From: an uncultured Clostridia bacterium
GTDB lineage: Bacteria > Bacillota > Clostridia > TANB77 > CAG-508
DNA length: 12,410 bases
Assembly: GCA_934167365.1 (NCBI GenBank)
Contig: CAKPKU010000046.1
Coordinates: 1 to 12,410 of the forward strand
Direction of reading: 5' to 3'
The position numbers and the translations under genes are program-made. Under the pieces are notes generated by a model that was given only the letters and a program-made list of their open reading frames with translations, ran no database searches and was not told the DNA's origin. Below, piece by piece: positions 1-6,258 of this stretch. Numbering within the stretch: position 1 is the stretch's first letter; every line of letters begins with the position of its first letter.

Positions 1-308
1 TGAATTGTTCTTTTATATCCTGCTTCCTTCAATTTTACCCATAATACCACTAATCCTGTTTCTTTATTATTTCTTTTATAATTTCTTATCATCTTTATTT
101 CTTCTTCTGTATGTTGATTTGGATGTGAATGCGGACGTCTTGATTTATCTTTTAAGCTTTCTATACTTCCATCATATCTCGCTCTCCATCTATATATTGT
201 TTTGGGCCATTCATTAAATTGTATTGCTGCTTTCTTTACTCCATGTTTATAAGAATATTTTATTACAGACTGTTTATATTTCATTTTTTGTGTTATACTT
301 TTATTCAT
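1..308 (-). CDS. IS transposase, N-terminal part (runs off the left edge)
   Basis: About 102 residues are visible, from the ATG at 306-308 (minus strand) to the left edge with no stop codon, so this is the 5' part of a larger gene. The start follows a GGAGGCG Shine-Dalgarno sequence. Residues about 10-50 form a basic helix-turn-helix (HGVKKAAIQF, then WPKTIYRWRARYDG). They are followed by the linker SLKDKSRRPHSHPNQH and a second helical, basic segment ending LVVLWVKLKEAGYKRTI. This layout is known from the N-terminus of IS481/IS3-like transposases with a downstream DDE (rve) integrase domain, which would lie outside the window. The family is inferred from pattern and is not certain. No frameshift or stop is seen in the visible part. 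Whether the element is intact cannot be judged. Confidence 0.75.
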   Translation of the reverse strand, partial: MNKSITQKMKYKQSVIKYSYKHGVKKAAIQFNEWPKTIYRWRARYDGSIESLKDKSRRPHSHPNQHTEEEIKMIRNYKRNNKETGLVVLWVKLKEAGYKRTI

Positions 309-349
309 AAGAGAGCGCCTCCTTGATTCGTTTATTTTTGGTCATTTAA

Positions 350-378
350 ACAATATCATTTTTGGTACTCTCTTTCAA
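350..378 (-). promoter_or_regulatory. Candidate promoter of the IS transposase
   Basis: Read on the minus strand there is TTGAAA (373-378), a 17-base spacer and TATTGT (350-355), about 40 bases before the transposase start. The spacing is ideal and both hexamers are good matches. AT-rich DNA gives chance matches, so this is only moderately supported. Confidence 0.4.
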
Positions 379-465
379 TATTTTTTTCAATCTATTTGTG
401 ACATATCTATTTTAAACCTATAATTTATATTTTTTCCAGCATCTACATTTATTAGACAATTTTAC

Positions 466-918
466 TTACCAACCATACTCACTATATTTGATGTTTTTCT
501 TGTAATTTTCTACTGCAATTGCTCTATCATCAACAATATTAGTTGGTAAATTATTAACATTAAACCATTTTAATTCTTCGTTTTTTTCAGGTTCATTTAT
601 TACAGGCTCTCCACTCCATTTTTTTGCTTTAAAATATCCATTATAGTATATAGCTCCATTTCCACTATTTTTATGTATTAAACAAACAAACTCTAAATCT
701 TTTTCATCAATTTTTATTCCTAATTCTTCTTCTGCTTCGCGACACATTGCATGTTTCATTGATTCATTTGCCTCAACATGCCCTGATGCTGCTAAATCGT
801 ATTTTCCATCACTATATCCAGTATTTTTTCTTTTTTGGAATAATATTTCCTCTCCATTATCACTATTTCTTGTTAAAAACAATATTACAGCAGATAAACT
901 TTTAAATCTTTCATTCAT
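466..918 (-). CDS. NUDIX hydrolase
   Basis: A protein of about 150 residues with a perfect NUDIX box, GHVEANE, seven residues, then REAEEELGI (residues about 46-68 from the chosen start). This matches G-x5-E-x7-REU-x-EE-x-GU, whose glutamates hold the catalytic Mg2+. The family hydrolyses nucleoside diphosphates linked to another group. The FQKR segment before the box and a C-terminal WF/DDRAIAVENY region resemble the IPP-isomerase-like or MutT-like NUDIX branches that handle dinucleotides or damaged nucleotides, but the substrate cannot be read from the sequence. Two in-frame ATGs lie four codons apart. The upstream one (930) abuts the AGGAAGG site with almost no spacing, so 918 is preferred. 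The gene lies 56 bases after the antiporter gene on the same strand and may be cotranscribed. No clear terminator follows it. Confidence 0.9.
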   Translation of the reverse strand: MNERFKSLSAVILFLTRNSDNGEEILFQKRKNTGYSDGKYDLAASGHVEANESMKHAMCREAEEELGIKIDEKDLEFVCLIHKNSGNGAIYYNGYFKAKKWSGEPVINEPEKNEELKWFNVNNLPTNIVDDRAIAVENYKKNIKYSEYGW

Positions 919-973
919 ATTAAAATTCATTCCTTCCTGTTTATTTAATAATATACATAAATATATATTCCTT

Positions 974-1921
974 TTATATAAATAATGCTCCTAGGTATAC
1001 TCCATAAAGTAGCACATATATAAGTCCATTAGCTCTACTCATTTTATTTTTAGGTGGTATAATTGGAAATAGTGCTAATATAACTGTTGATATACATAAT
1101 ACTGTCAAATCCATATTATAACTTACATTAAAATTAATTGGTTTTATAACTGCTGATACACCTAATATTAGTAATATATTAAATATATTTGAACCTATAA
1201 TATTTCCTATTGCTATGTCACTATTTCCTTTTATTGCAGCTGTTACACTTGTTACTAGCTCTGGTAAACTTGTACCTATTGCTAATATTGTTAAACTAAT
1301 TATTTTTTCACTTAAATTAAAACTTTGAGCAACTTTTACTGCATTATTTACAACTAAATCTCCACCAAATTTTAATCCTAAAATTCCTAATATGACTAAT
1401 ACTATATTTTTTATTGTACCTTTATGTTTACCTTCTTCGATTTTAATTTCTTCTTTTTCAGATTGGCTTTTCTTTTTCCCCATATATATTGTATATACAA
1501 TAAATAAGCAAAATAAAAATAACAATACAATAGACTCAGCTCTTGATATTCCTTGTGATGTATTACAAAATATCATTAATATTATTGTAAACAATAAACA
1601 CATTGGTATTTCAAATTGTCTTGTTTCCTTTTGAAATGCTACTGGTTTTATCAAAGCTGAAAGTCCTAAAATGAGCAATAAATTACTTAAATTGCTACCT
1701 ATAACATTACCTAATGCCATATCTGAATATCCATCAATTGCAGATGTTATACTAACAAAAAGCTCTGGCATAGATGTACCTATTGAAACAATTGTTAAAC
1801 CAATTATTATCTCAGGTATATGAAACTTTTTTGCTATTTCACTTGCACCATCTACTAACAAATCTGCACCTACTATTAAAAGTATAAATCCTACTATAAT
1901 TAAAATTACTAATAAAAACAT
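974..1921 (-). CDS. CaCA-family calcium/sodium antiporter (YrbG-like)
   Basis: An integral membrane protein of about 315 residues with two inverted homologous halves, the hallmark of the Ca2+/cation antiporter superfamily. The alpha-1 repeat has GLTIVSIGTSMPE (41-53) and GNVIGSN (71-77). The alpha-2 repeat has SLTILAIGTSLPE (209-221) and GNIIGSN (239-245). The acidic residues and GSN motifs of these repeats bind the cation in known family members. A charged loop (about 149-170, KKKSQSEKEE and following) separates the halves. About ten membrane segments are expected. The role is likely export of Ca2+ or related cations against Na+ or H+; the exact ions are not known. The start at 1921 follows AAAAAGGATGG and gives the usual family N-terminus (MFLLVILIIVGF). 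A longer frame from a GTG at 1972 exists only because the upstream palindromic repeat is open in that frame. No convincing own promoter is seen. Confidence 0.93.
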   Translation of the reverse strand: MFLLVILIIVGFILLIVGADLLVDGASEIAKKFHIPEIIIGLTIVSIGTSMPELFVSITSAIDGYSDMALGNVIGSNLSNLLLILGLSALIKPVAFQKETRQFEIPMCLLFTIILMIFCNTSQGISRAESIVLLFLFCLFIVYTIYMGKKKSQSEKEEIKIEEGKHKGTIKNIVLVILGILGLKFGGDLVVNNAVKVAQSFNLSEKIISLTILAIGTSLPELVTSVTAAIKGNSDIAIGNIIGSNIFNILLILGVSAVIKPINFNVSYNMDLTVLCISTVILALFPIIPPKNKMSRANGLIYVLLYGVYLGALFI

Positions 1922-1951
1922 AAATACCATCCTTTTTACTTTTTTATGAAT

Positions 1952-2049
1952 GGGGACGGTTCTCTTTTCCACAACTATAGAAAAAGGGACATATTATCAA
2001 AAAGAAATATGTCCCAAATTCCATGAATGTGGAAAAGAGAACCGTCCCC
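1952..2049. repeat. Long imperfect hairpin element (REP/BIME or MITE-like)
   Basis: The arm at 1952-1973 (begins GGGGACGGTTCTC) is a perfect 22-base inverted copy of 2028-2049 (ends GAGAACCGTCCCC). Moving inward there is a 3x3 internal loop, a six-base stem (ATAGAA against TTCCAT with one mismatch), an AAA/AAA internal loop, and a nine-base stem GGGACATAT/ATATGTCCC around a 12-base loop. The whole 98 bases can fold into one rod. GGGGACGGTTCT-type palindromes are, from general knowledge, scattered repeats in many bacterial genomes and often resemble REP sequences mobilised by RAYT transposases; no RAYT gene is in the window. The element sits between the ubiB-like stop codon and the antiporter start and could act as an RNA stabiliser or weak terminator. 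Confidence 0.85.
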
Positions 2050-2055
2050 CCATTT
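1971..2055. repeat. 85-bp tandem unit, copy 1
   Basis: First copy of an 85-base unit (ACAACTATAG to CCCCATTT). It contains the central GGGACATAT hairpin and the right outer arm of the element. It matches copy 2 at about 81 of 85 positions by hand alignment. Confidence 0.85.
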
Positions 2056-2140
2056 ACAACTATGGAAAAAGGGACATGTTATCAAAAAGAAATGTGTCCC
2101 AAATTCCATGAATGTGGAAAAGAGAACCGTCCCCCTATTT
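2056..2140. repeat. 85-bp tandem unit, copy 2
   Basis: Second copy, starting immediately after copy 1 and ending three bases before the stop codon of the ubiB-like gene. It differs from copy 1 by about four substitutions. Its central hairpin reads GGGACATGT/ATGTGTCCC, and the adjacent stem is a perfect ATGGAA/TTCCAT. It lacks its own left outer arm, so it looks like a duplication of part of the first hairpin. Confidence 0.85.
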
Positions 2141-2142
2141 AT

Positions 2143-3687
2143 TTAATATCCATCATGGAAATGATCTTTTGCCATTTGTATAAATAACCATATTGTAAAA
2201 ATTGCACCAACTGCTAAATATATATATCTTAATATTGGATTATTAACCATACATGCTCCAAGCAAAATTGCTGCATCTAATAACCCCACTACTAGTTGAT
2301 GTAACATTTTTTCTAATTTGTTTACTTGTTTATCTGAATTTGCCATTTCAATATCTATTTTAGTTTCGCCTCTGTTTATATCTTTCATGAAACTTAATAA
2401 CTCATTTGGGAGCTCTCCTAAACTATTGACTCCTGTAAAAATATTTCTTCCTGTATTTACAAGCATCTCTTTTGAAAATAATTCATTAAATGTATTTTCT
2501 TGTATTTTATTTTCAAATACCATTATTAAGTTTATATTTGGACTAATAGATTCTAATGTTCCCTCTATTACACAAATTCCTCTCATCAGTAATGTAATAT
2601 TTTTATCTAATTTTATATTGTTTTCTCTTAGGAGCTTACTCACACTACTCATAAATTCAACTATATTTATATTTTCTATATCCTCATTTACATTCTTATC
2701 TAATATCTTTTGAATTTCGGCTCTTAGCTTTGTATGATTTACTGAACCTGTTGTCACAGATATATTAATTAAAGTATGTTCAAGCTCTGTTATATCATTT
2801 TTTACAATAGCTTTCATGGCATTTTTTAATAAAGCTTTATTTCTGGAATTTAATCTTCCCATCATACCTAAGTCCAAAAATATTATTTTTCCTTCTCTTA
2901 TGCACATATTATCTGGATGAGGATCTGCATGAAAAAATCCATCATCTAAAGCTTGTTTAATATAATTATTTGCAAGCTTTAAACCAATTTCTTCTAAATC
3001 ATAACCATTATTAATTAAATTGTCTTTATTATTTATATTTATTCCTTCAATGTATTCCATTACCAATACTTTTTTTGTAACTAAATTTTTATACACTTTA
3101 GGAACACCAATATATGCTATGTCACGATTATTTTCATGAAATTCTTCAAGATTTTTAGCTTCTATTTCAAAATCCATTTCTTCTTTTGCCACATTATATA
3201 TTTCATCTATAACACTATTTAAATCTACAAACTTTATTAATAAATTTAAATGCAATATTCGTATTGCTTTTTTAAATAGTTTAACATCTGTTGACATTGT
3301 TTCATAAATATTTTCCCTTTGAACTTTTATAACAACATCTTCACCAGACTTCAATTTTGCTTTATGAACTTGTGCTATTGATGCTGACCCTATGCAATTT
3401 TGGGATATATTTTGAAATATTTCATTTGTATTTCCTAGCTCTGACTTTAAAATTTGACAAACCTTTTTAAATTCCATTGGAGTTACATTTGACCTTAAAT
3501 TTGCCAATGCATCACAATATTCTTTAGGTAATAAATCATATCTATTAGACATTATTTGACCTATTTTTATAAAGGTTGGACCTAATTTTATAATAGTTTC
3601 ACATAGTTTCTGTGGCGTAAAATTTCTTATCAACGCACTATTTTTTAATATAGAAATAATTTCAATAAACCTTGTTCTTTCGTTCAT
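2143..3687 (-). CDS. UbiB/ABC1 (AarF/ADCK) family atypical kinase-like protein
   Basis: A 514-residue protein with the full set of UbiB-family motifs. These are the KxGQ motif within LGPTFIKIGQIMSNR (35-49), the alanine-type nucleotide loop SASIAQVHKA (101-110), VVIKVQR with the predicted ATP-contacting lysine K121, an EEMDFE helix (169-174), the catalytic segment FHADPHPDN (252-260) and the metal-binding LDLG (271-274). The C-terminus has two hydrophobic helices (about 466-483 and 486-507), so the protein is probably membrane-anchored with the kinase domain in the cytoplasm. Known relatives act as ATPases in isoprenoid-lipid or quinone metabolism. An anaerobic Firmicute does not make ubiquinone, so the partner lipid here is unknown. 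The start has AAAAGGTAGATAATATG, good spacing. It lies 30 bases after the phasin-like gene, so the two are probably one transcript. Confidence 0.93.
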   Translation of the reverse strand: MNERTRFIEIISILKNSALIRNFTPQKLCETIIKLGPTFIKIGQIMSNRYDLLPKEYCDALANLRSNVTPMEFKKVCQILKSELGNTNEIFQNISQNCIGSASIAQVHKAKLKSGEDVVIKVQRENIYETMSTDVKLFKKAIRILHLNLLIKFVDLNSVIDEIYNVAKEEMDFEIEAKNLEEFHENNRDIAYIGVPKVYKNLVTKKVLVMEYIEGININNKDNLINNGYDLEEIGLKLANNYIKQALDDGFFHADPHPDNMCIREGKIIFLDLGMMGRLNSRNKALLKNAMKAIVKNDITELEHTLINISVTTGSVNHTKLRAEIQKILDKNVNEDIENINIVEFMSSVSKLLRENNIKLDKNITLLMRGICVIEGTLESISPNINLIMVFENKIQENTFNELFSKEMLVNTGRNIFTGVNSLGELPNELLSFMKDINRGETKIDIEMANSDKQVNKLEKMLHQLVVGLLDAAILLGACMVNNPILRYIYLAVGAIFTIWLFIQMAKDHFHDGY

Positions 3688-3717
3688 ATTATCTACCTTT
3701 TCTAATAATTTAAAAAA

Positions 3718-4080
3718 TTAGTCATTATTTTTTTCTGTATCTTCTAATTTTTCATCTTGTTTTGTTTCATTAGATTCTTCTTTAGAACCTTCTTCTTTTT
3801 TATTATTTAATAGCTCTGTTAGCTCTGCTTTCTCTTCATCAGACATATTTTTTATAATATCAACTAAATCTTCTTTAGTTACGCTAGTATATTCAATATT
3901 TGTGTTTTCTTTAATTTTATTTTTTATATCTCTTTTTAACTCCTCATTTTTAATTGCACCTTCTTTATAAAGAGCCTCACCTTTTTCTAATAGCTCTTTT
4001 TTTAATTCACAAGCCTTTTCGCCTGTTAGAGATATTGCACCTAATCCCATTAATAATACATTTTTTATATTTTCTTTCAT
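3718..4080 (-). CDS. Phasin-like small helical protein
   Basis: A 120-residue, highly charged, mostly helical protein. The N-terminus has a short amphipathic or hydrophobic stretch (NVLLMGLGAISLTGEKA, about 7-23), then a lysine/glutamate-rich helix typical of phasin-family coiled coils. A second helical motif SVTKEDLVDIIKNMSDEEKA (about 65-84) follows, and the tail is a low-complexity acidic stretch (from about 95). In the family sense such proteins coat hydrophobic surfaces or membranes; polyhydroxyalkanoate storage need not be implied. The ATG at 4080 is chosen over a TTG four codons upstream because GGAAAGG is then well placed. It has its own promoter-like sequence and lies just upstream of the UbiB-like gene, which suggests a shared function. 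The family assignment is moderate, because composition rather than specific residues supports it. Confidence 0.72.
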   Translation of the reverse strand: MKENIKNVLLMGLGAISLTGEKACELKKELLEKGEALYKEGAIKNEELKRDIKNKIKENTNIEYTSVTKEDLVDIIKNMSDEEKAELTELLNNKKEEGSKEESNETKQDEKLEDTEKNND

Positions 4081-4104
4081 TTTTATCAACACCTTTCCAA
4101 AATA

Positions 4105-4132
4105 ATTATAACATTAAATATTTAAATGTAAA
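4105..4132 (-). promoter_or_regulatory. Candidate promoter of the phasin-ubiB unit
   Basis: On the minus strand: TTTACA (4127-4132), a 16-base spacer, then an extended -10 TGT-TATAAT (TATAAT at 4105-4110), about 25 bases before the chosen start codon. The -10 is perfect and carries the TG extension, which makes this better than a chance match. Confidence 0.6.
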
Positions 4133-4182
4133 TATTCTTATATACATTATTAAAATATTAAATAAAAAAATACATTAAAATA

Positions 4183-5595
4183 TTACTTTAAGTTTTTTAC
4201 CCATTCTTTAAATTTATTTCCTCTTTCAGCAAAGTTTTTAAATGCATCGAAACTTGCACTTGCTGGTGATAGTAATACTACATCTCCACTATTAGAAACT
4301 TTTTTTGCTAAAATAACCGCTTCATATAAATCTTTAACATGATAAATTTTTACATTTTTATCTTTTCCAATTAAAGCATTATTTGTAGCTTGTTCAATTT
4401 TAGGAGCTGTTGGACCACATAAAATTAAAGTTCCAACTTTATTTGCAATAGCTTCTCCAACTTCAGTATAATCTAAACCTTTATCAGATCCACCTGCTAA
4501 CAAAACAATGTTCTCATCAAAAGCATTTAATCCTGCAATAGTACTTGCTGGACTTGTTCCAATAGAATCATTATACCATTTTACTCCATCTAATAACCTA
4601 ACAAATTCTAAGCGATGCTCTACTCCCATAAATTCTTTTATTACTTCTACTTGTATAGATCTATCTACAATACTACTTGTTACTGCAAATGCTGCACATA
4701 TATTTTCATAATTATGAATTCCTCTTAATTTTATTTCATTTTTATTTACTAATTTTTCTATCGCTCCATTTTCACAATATTTAATAAAACCATCATTATT
4801 ATCATAAATATATCCATTTTCTATTTGCTTTTTACTACTAAAAAATATTACATTACTTTTTACATCTTTAGCAAAATTTCTTGTAATTTCATTATCATAG
4901 TTTAATACAACAACATCTTCTTTTTTTTGATGTGTAAATATATTCTTTTTTGCATTTTGATATTCTTCATAAGATCCATGAATATTTAAATGGTCTGGAT
5001 ATATATTTGTTACTAATGCTATATTTGGACTAACTTTCATATCTATTAATTGAAAACTACTTAGCTCTAGCACTACAACATCATTTGGAGTCATATTTTT
5101 AATTTGTGTAAAAATCGGTTTACCTATATTTCCTCCTAAAAAACAATTATATCCTGCTTTTTTTACTATTTCATAAATAATAGAAGTAGTTGTAGTTTTT
5201 CCTTCTGTTCCAGTAACACCAATTATTTTGCTTGGAGATAATTCTAAAACTAGCTCTATTTCAGATGTTATGAGTGCACCTCTTTCTTTTTCAGCCACAA
5301 GCTCTTTTCTGTATGGCATAATACTTGGAGATCTAAAAATTATATCATATCCAACTAATTTTTCTAAATTATCTTCTCCTCCATAATAATCAATTTTATA
5401 GTCATTAATTTTTTTCTTTAAATCATCATTTAAATTTTCAAATTTATTGTTATCAAAAACTGATATTTTACTTCCTAGTTCAAAAAAATAGTCTAAAAGT
5501 GGTATATTACTTACTCCTAAACCAATAATTGCAATTTTTTTTTCACTTGCCATATTATTGAAATCTTCTAATTTTGAGTTTTTATATTCTTCCAT
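4183..5595 (-). CDS. murD: UDP-N-acetylmuramoylalanine--D-glutamate ligase
   Basis: A 470-residue cytoplasmic Mur ligase that adds D-glutamate to UDP-MurNAc-L-alanine with ATP hydrolysis, in peptidoglycan precursor synthesis. An N-terminal Rossmann-like domain (about 19-115, IAIIGLGVSN) precedes the central ATPase domain, which has the P-loop GVTGTEGKTTTTS (126-138), ELSSFQL (177-183), NIYPDHLN (197-204) and HNYENICAA (294-302). The C-terminal domain has EHRLE (326-330), NDSIGTSPAST (342-352), GGSDKGLDY (368-376) and SPASASFDAF (443-452), all MurD signatures. The start ATG at 5595 follows AAAGGA at good spacing. An in-frame TTG at 5658 would add 21 residues but has no ribosome-binding site and overlaps the -35 of the promoter. 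The gene stands alone behind its own promoter rather than in a dcw cluster. Confidence 0.97.
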   Translation of the reverse strand: MEEYKNSKLEDFNNMASEKKIAIIGLGVSNIPLLDYFFELGSKISVFDNNKFENLNDDLKKKINDYKIDYYGGEDNLEKLVGYDIIFRSPSIMPYRKELVAEKERGALITSEIELVLELSPSKIIGVTGTEGKTTTTSIIYEIVKKAGYNCFLGGNIGKPIFTQIKNMTPNDVVVLELSSFQLIDMKVSPNIALVTNIYPDHLNIHGSYEEYQNAKKNIFTHQKKEDVVVLNYDNEITRNFAKDVKSNVIFFSSKKQIENGYIYDNNDGFIKYCENGAIEKLVNKNEIKLRGIHNYENICAAFAVTSSIVDRSIQVEVIKEFMGVEHRLEFVRLLDGVKWYNDSIGTSPASTIAGLNAFDENIVLLAGGSDKGLDYTEVGEAIANKVGTLILCGPTAPKIEQATNNALIGKDKNVKIYHVKDLYEAVILAKKVSNSGDVVLLSPASASFDAFKNFAERGNKFKEWVKNLK

Positions 5596-5629
5596 ATTAA
5601 TTTTCCTTTCAAATTTCATTATATATACG

Positions 5630-5658
5630 ATTATACTTAAATAAAATTTATTTTTCAA
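5630..5658 (-). promoter_or_regulatory. Promoter of murD
   Basis: On the minus strand: TTGAAA (5653-5658), 17-base spacer, TATAAT (5630-5635). This is a near-consensus vegetative sigma factor promoter about 35 bases before the murD start. Confidence 0.7.
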
Positions 5659-5668
5659 TTATATTTTT

Positions 5669-5729
5669 GTTAAAAACCAAGTTTTAACAGATGTTTATTA
5701 TTTTTTTGTGTAAATAACACATATAAACA
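5669..5729. repeat. Inverted repeats upstream of the murD promoter
   Basis: Two dyads lie between the pyr terminator and the murD -35. GTTAAAA (5669-5675) pairs with TTTTAAC (5682-5688). A nested pair has TGTTTAT (5692-5698) with ATAAACA (5723-5729), enclosing TGTGT (5707-5711) with ACACA (5717-5721). They could be protein-binding sites or short hairpins, but AT-rich DNA makes such dyads common. Confidence 0.35.
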
Positions 5730-5755
5730 ATCTTCAAGTAAAATTATATAAAATC

Positions 5756-5827
5756 AAAAAGAGCTATAAATTGTACTAAACCAAAAAATAATAATTTTGG
5801 TTTACTTCAAATTCAAGCTCTATTTTT
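5756..5827 (-). terminator. Rho-independent terminator of the pyr operon
   Basis: Immediately after pyrI, read on the minus strand, an outer stem AGAGCT/AGCTCT (with flanking A5/T4 pairing) encloses an inner perfect nine-base stem AAACCAAAA (5795-5803 read in reverse) with TTTTGGTTT (5778-5786). The 3' arm runs into CTCTTTTTGATTTT. A strong hairpin followed by a T-run in the pyr direction marks the operon end and separates it from murD. The T-run on the opposite strand is interrupted. Confidence 0.8.
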
Positions 5828-5832
5828 GTTTT

Positions 5833-6246
5833 TTATACTATTGATTCACAATATTTACATCTATATATTGCATTTTTTCTATCTTTTAAAATACAAATTT
5901 GTTTTAATCCTCTTTCTACTGATGTTATACATCTAGGATTTTTGCACTTGACTATATCTATCAATTCCGCTTCTAATTCAGGATGAATTTTTTTTACTTT
6001 TTCGTTATTTTTGATAACATTAATAGTAATATTATGATCTATATATCCTAGAATATTAAAATCAATATCTATCATTTCATCTATTTTAATAATATCTTTT
6101 TTTCCCATTTTTTTACTTTTAGCATTTTTTATAATAGCAACAGAGCAATCAAGATCACCTAATTTTAAATACTCATATATCTTCATTGCATGTCCTGCTT
6201 TTATATGATCTATTACATAACCGTTTTCTATACTATCTATATTCAT
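5833..6246 (-). CDS. pyrI: Aspartate carbamoyltransferase regulatory chain
   Basis: A 137-residue PyrI. The N-terminal allosteric domain contains GYVIDHIKAG (9-18), where the D13-H14 pair corresponds to nucleotide-contacting residues of the E. coli chain. The C-terminal zinc domain has cysteines C101, C106, C130 and C133. Their spacing (C-x4-C-x23-C-x2-C) is the same as in E. coli PyrI, so the structural zinc site that holds regulatory to catalytic chains is intact. It is somewhat shorter than the E. coli protein (153 residues), mainly through small differences outside these motifs. The gene starts 12 bases after pyrB behind GGGAGAG. The pair is expected to form the feedback-inhibited c6r6-type enzyme. 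It is the last gene of the operon. Confidence 0.97.
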   Translation of the reverse strand: MNIDSIENGYVIDHIKAGHAMKIYEYLKLGDLDCSVAIIKNAKSKKMGKKDIIKIDEMIDIDFNILGYIDHNITINVIKNNEKVKKIHPELEAELIDIVKCKNPRCITSVERGLKQICILKDRKNAIYRCKYCESIV

Positions 6247-6258
6247 ATATATCTCTCC

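Noticed and set aside
1974..2012. Possible minus-strand promoter inside repeat copy 1 (TTGATA, 15 bases, TATAGT)
   Set aside because: The spacer is too short and copy 2 has CATAGT instead; there is no other support for an antiporter promoter there.
1971..2140. CRISPR-like array from the two 85-bp repeats
   Set aside because: Only two directly abutting long units with no unique spacers; the structure is an inverted-repeat hairpin, not a CRISPR array.
2318..2713. 131-codon plus-strand frame opposite the UbiB-like gene
   Set aside because: It lies wholly antisense to a gene with clear family motifs, and its phenylalanine/leucine/serine-rich composition is what the reverse of AT-rich coding sequence gives.
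5596..5658. 21-residue N-terminal extension of MurD from a TTG at 5658
   Set aside because: The extension has no ribosome-binding site, covers the murD promoter and does not resemble the MurD N-terminus.
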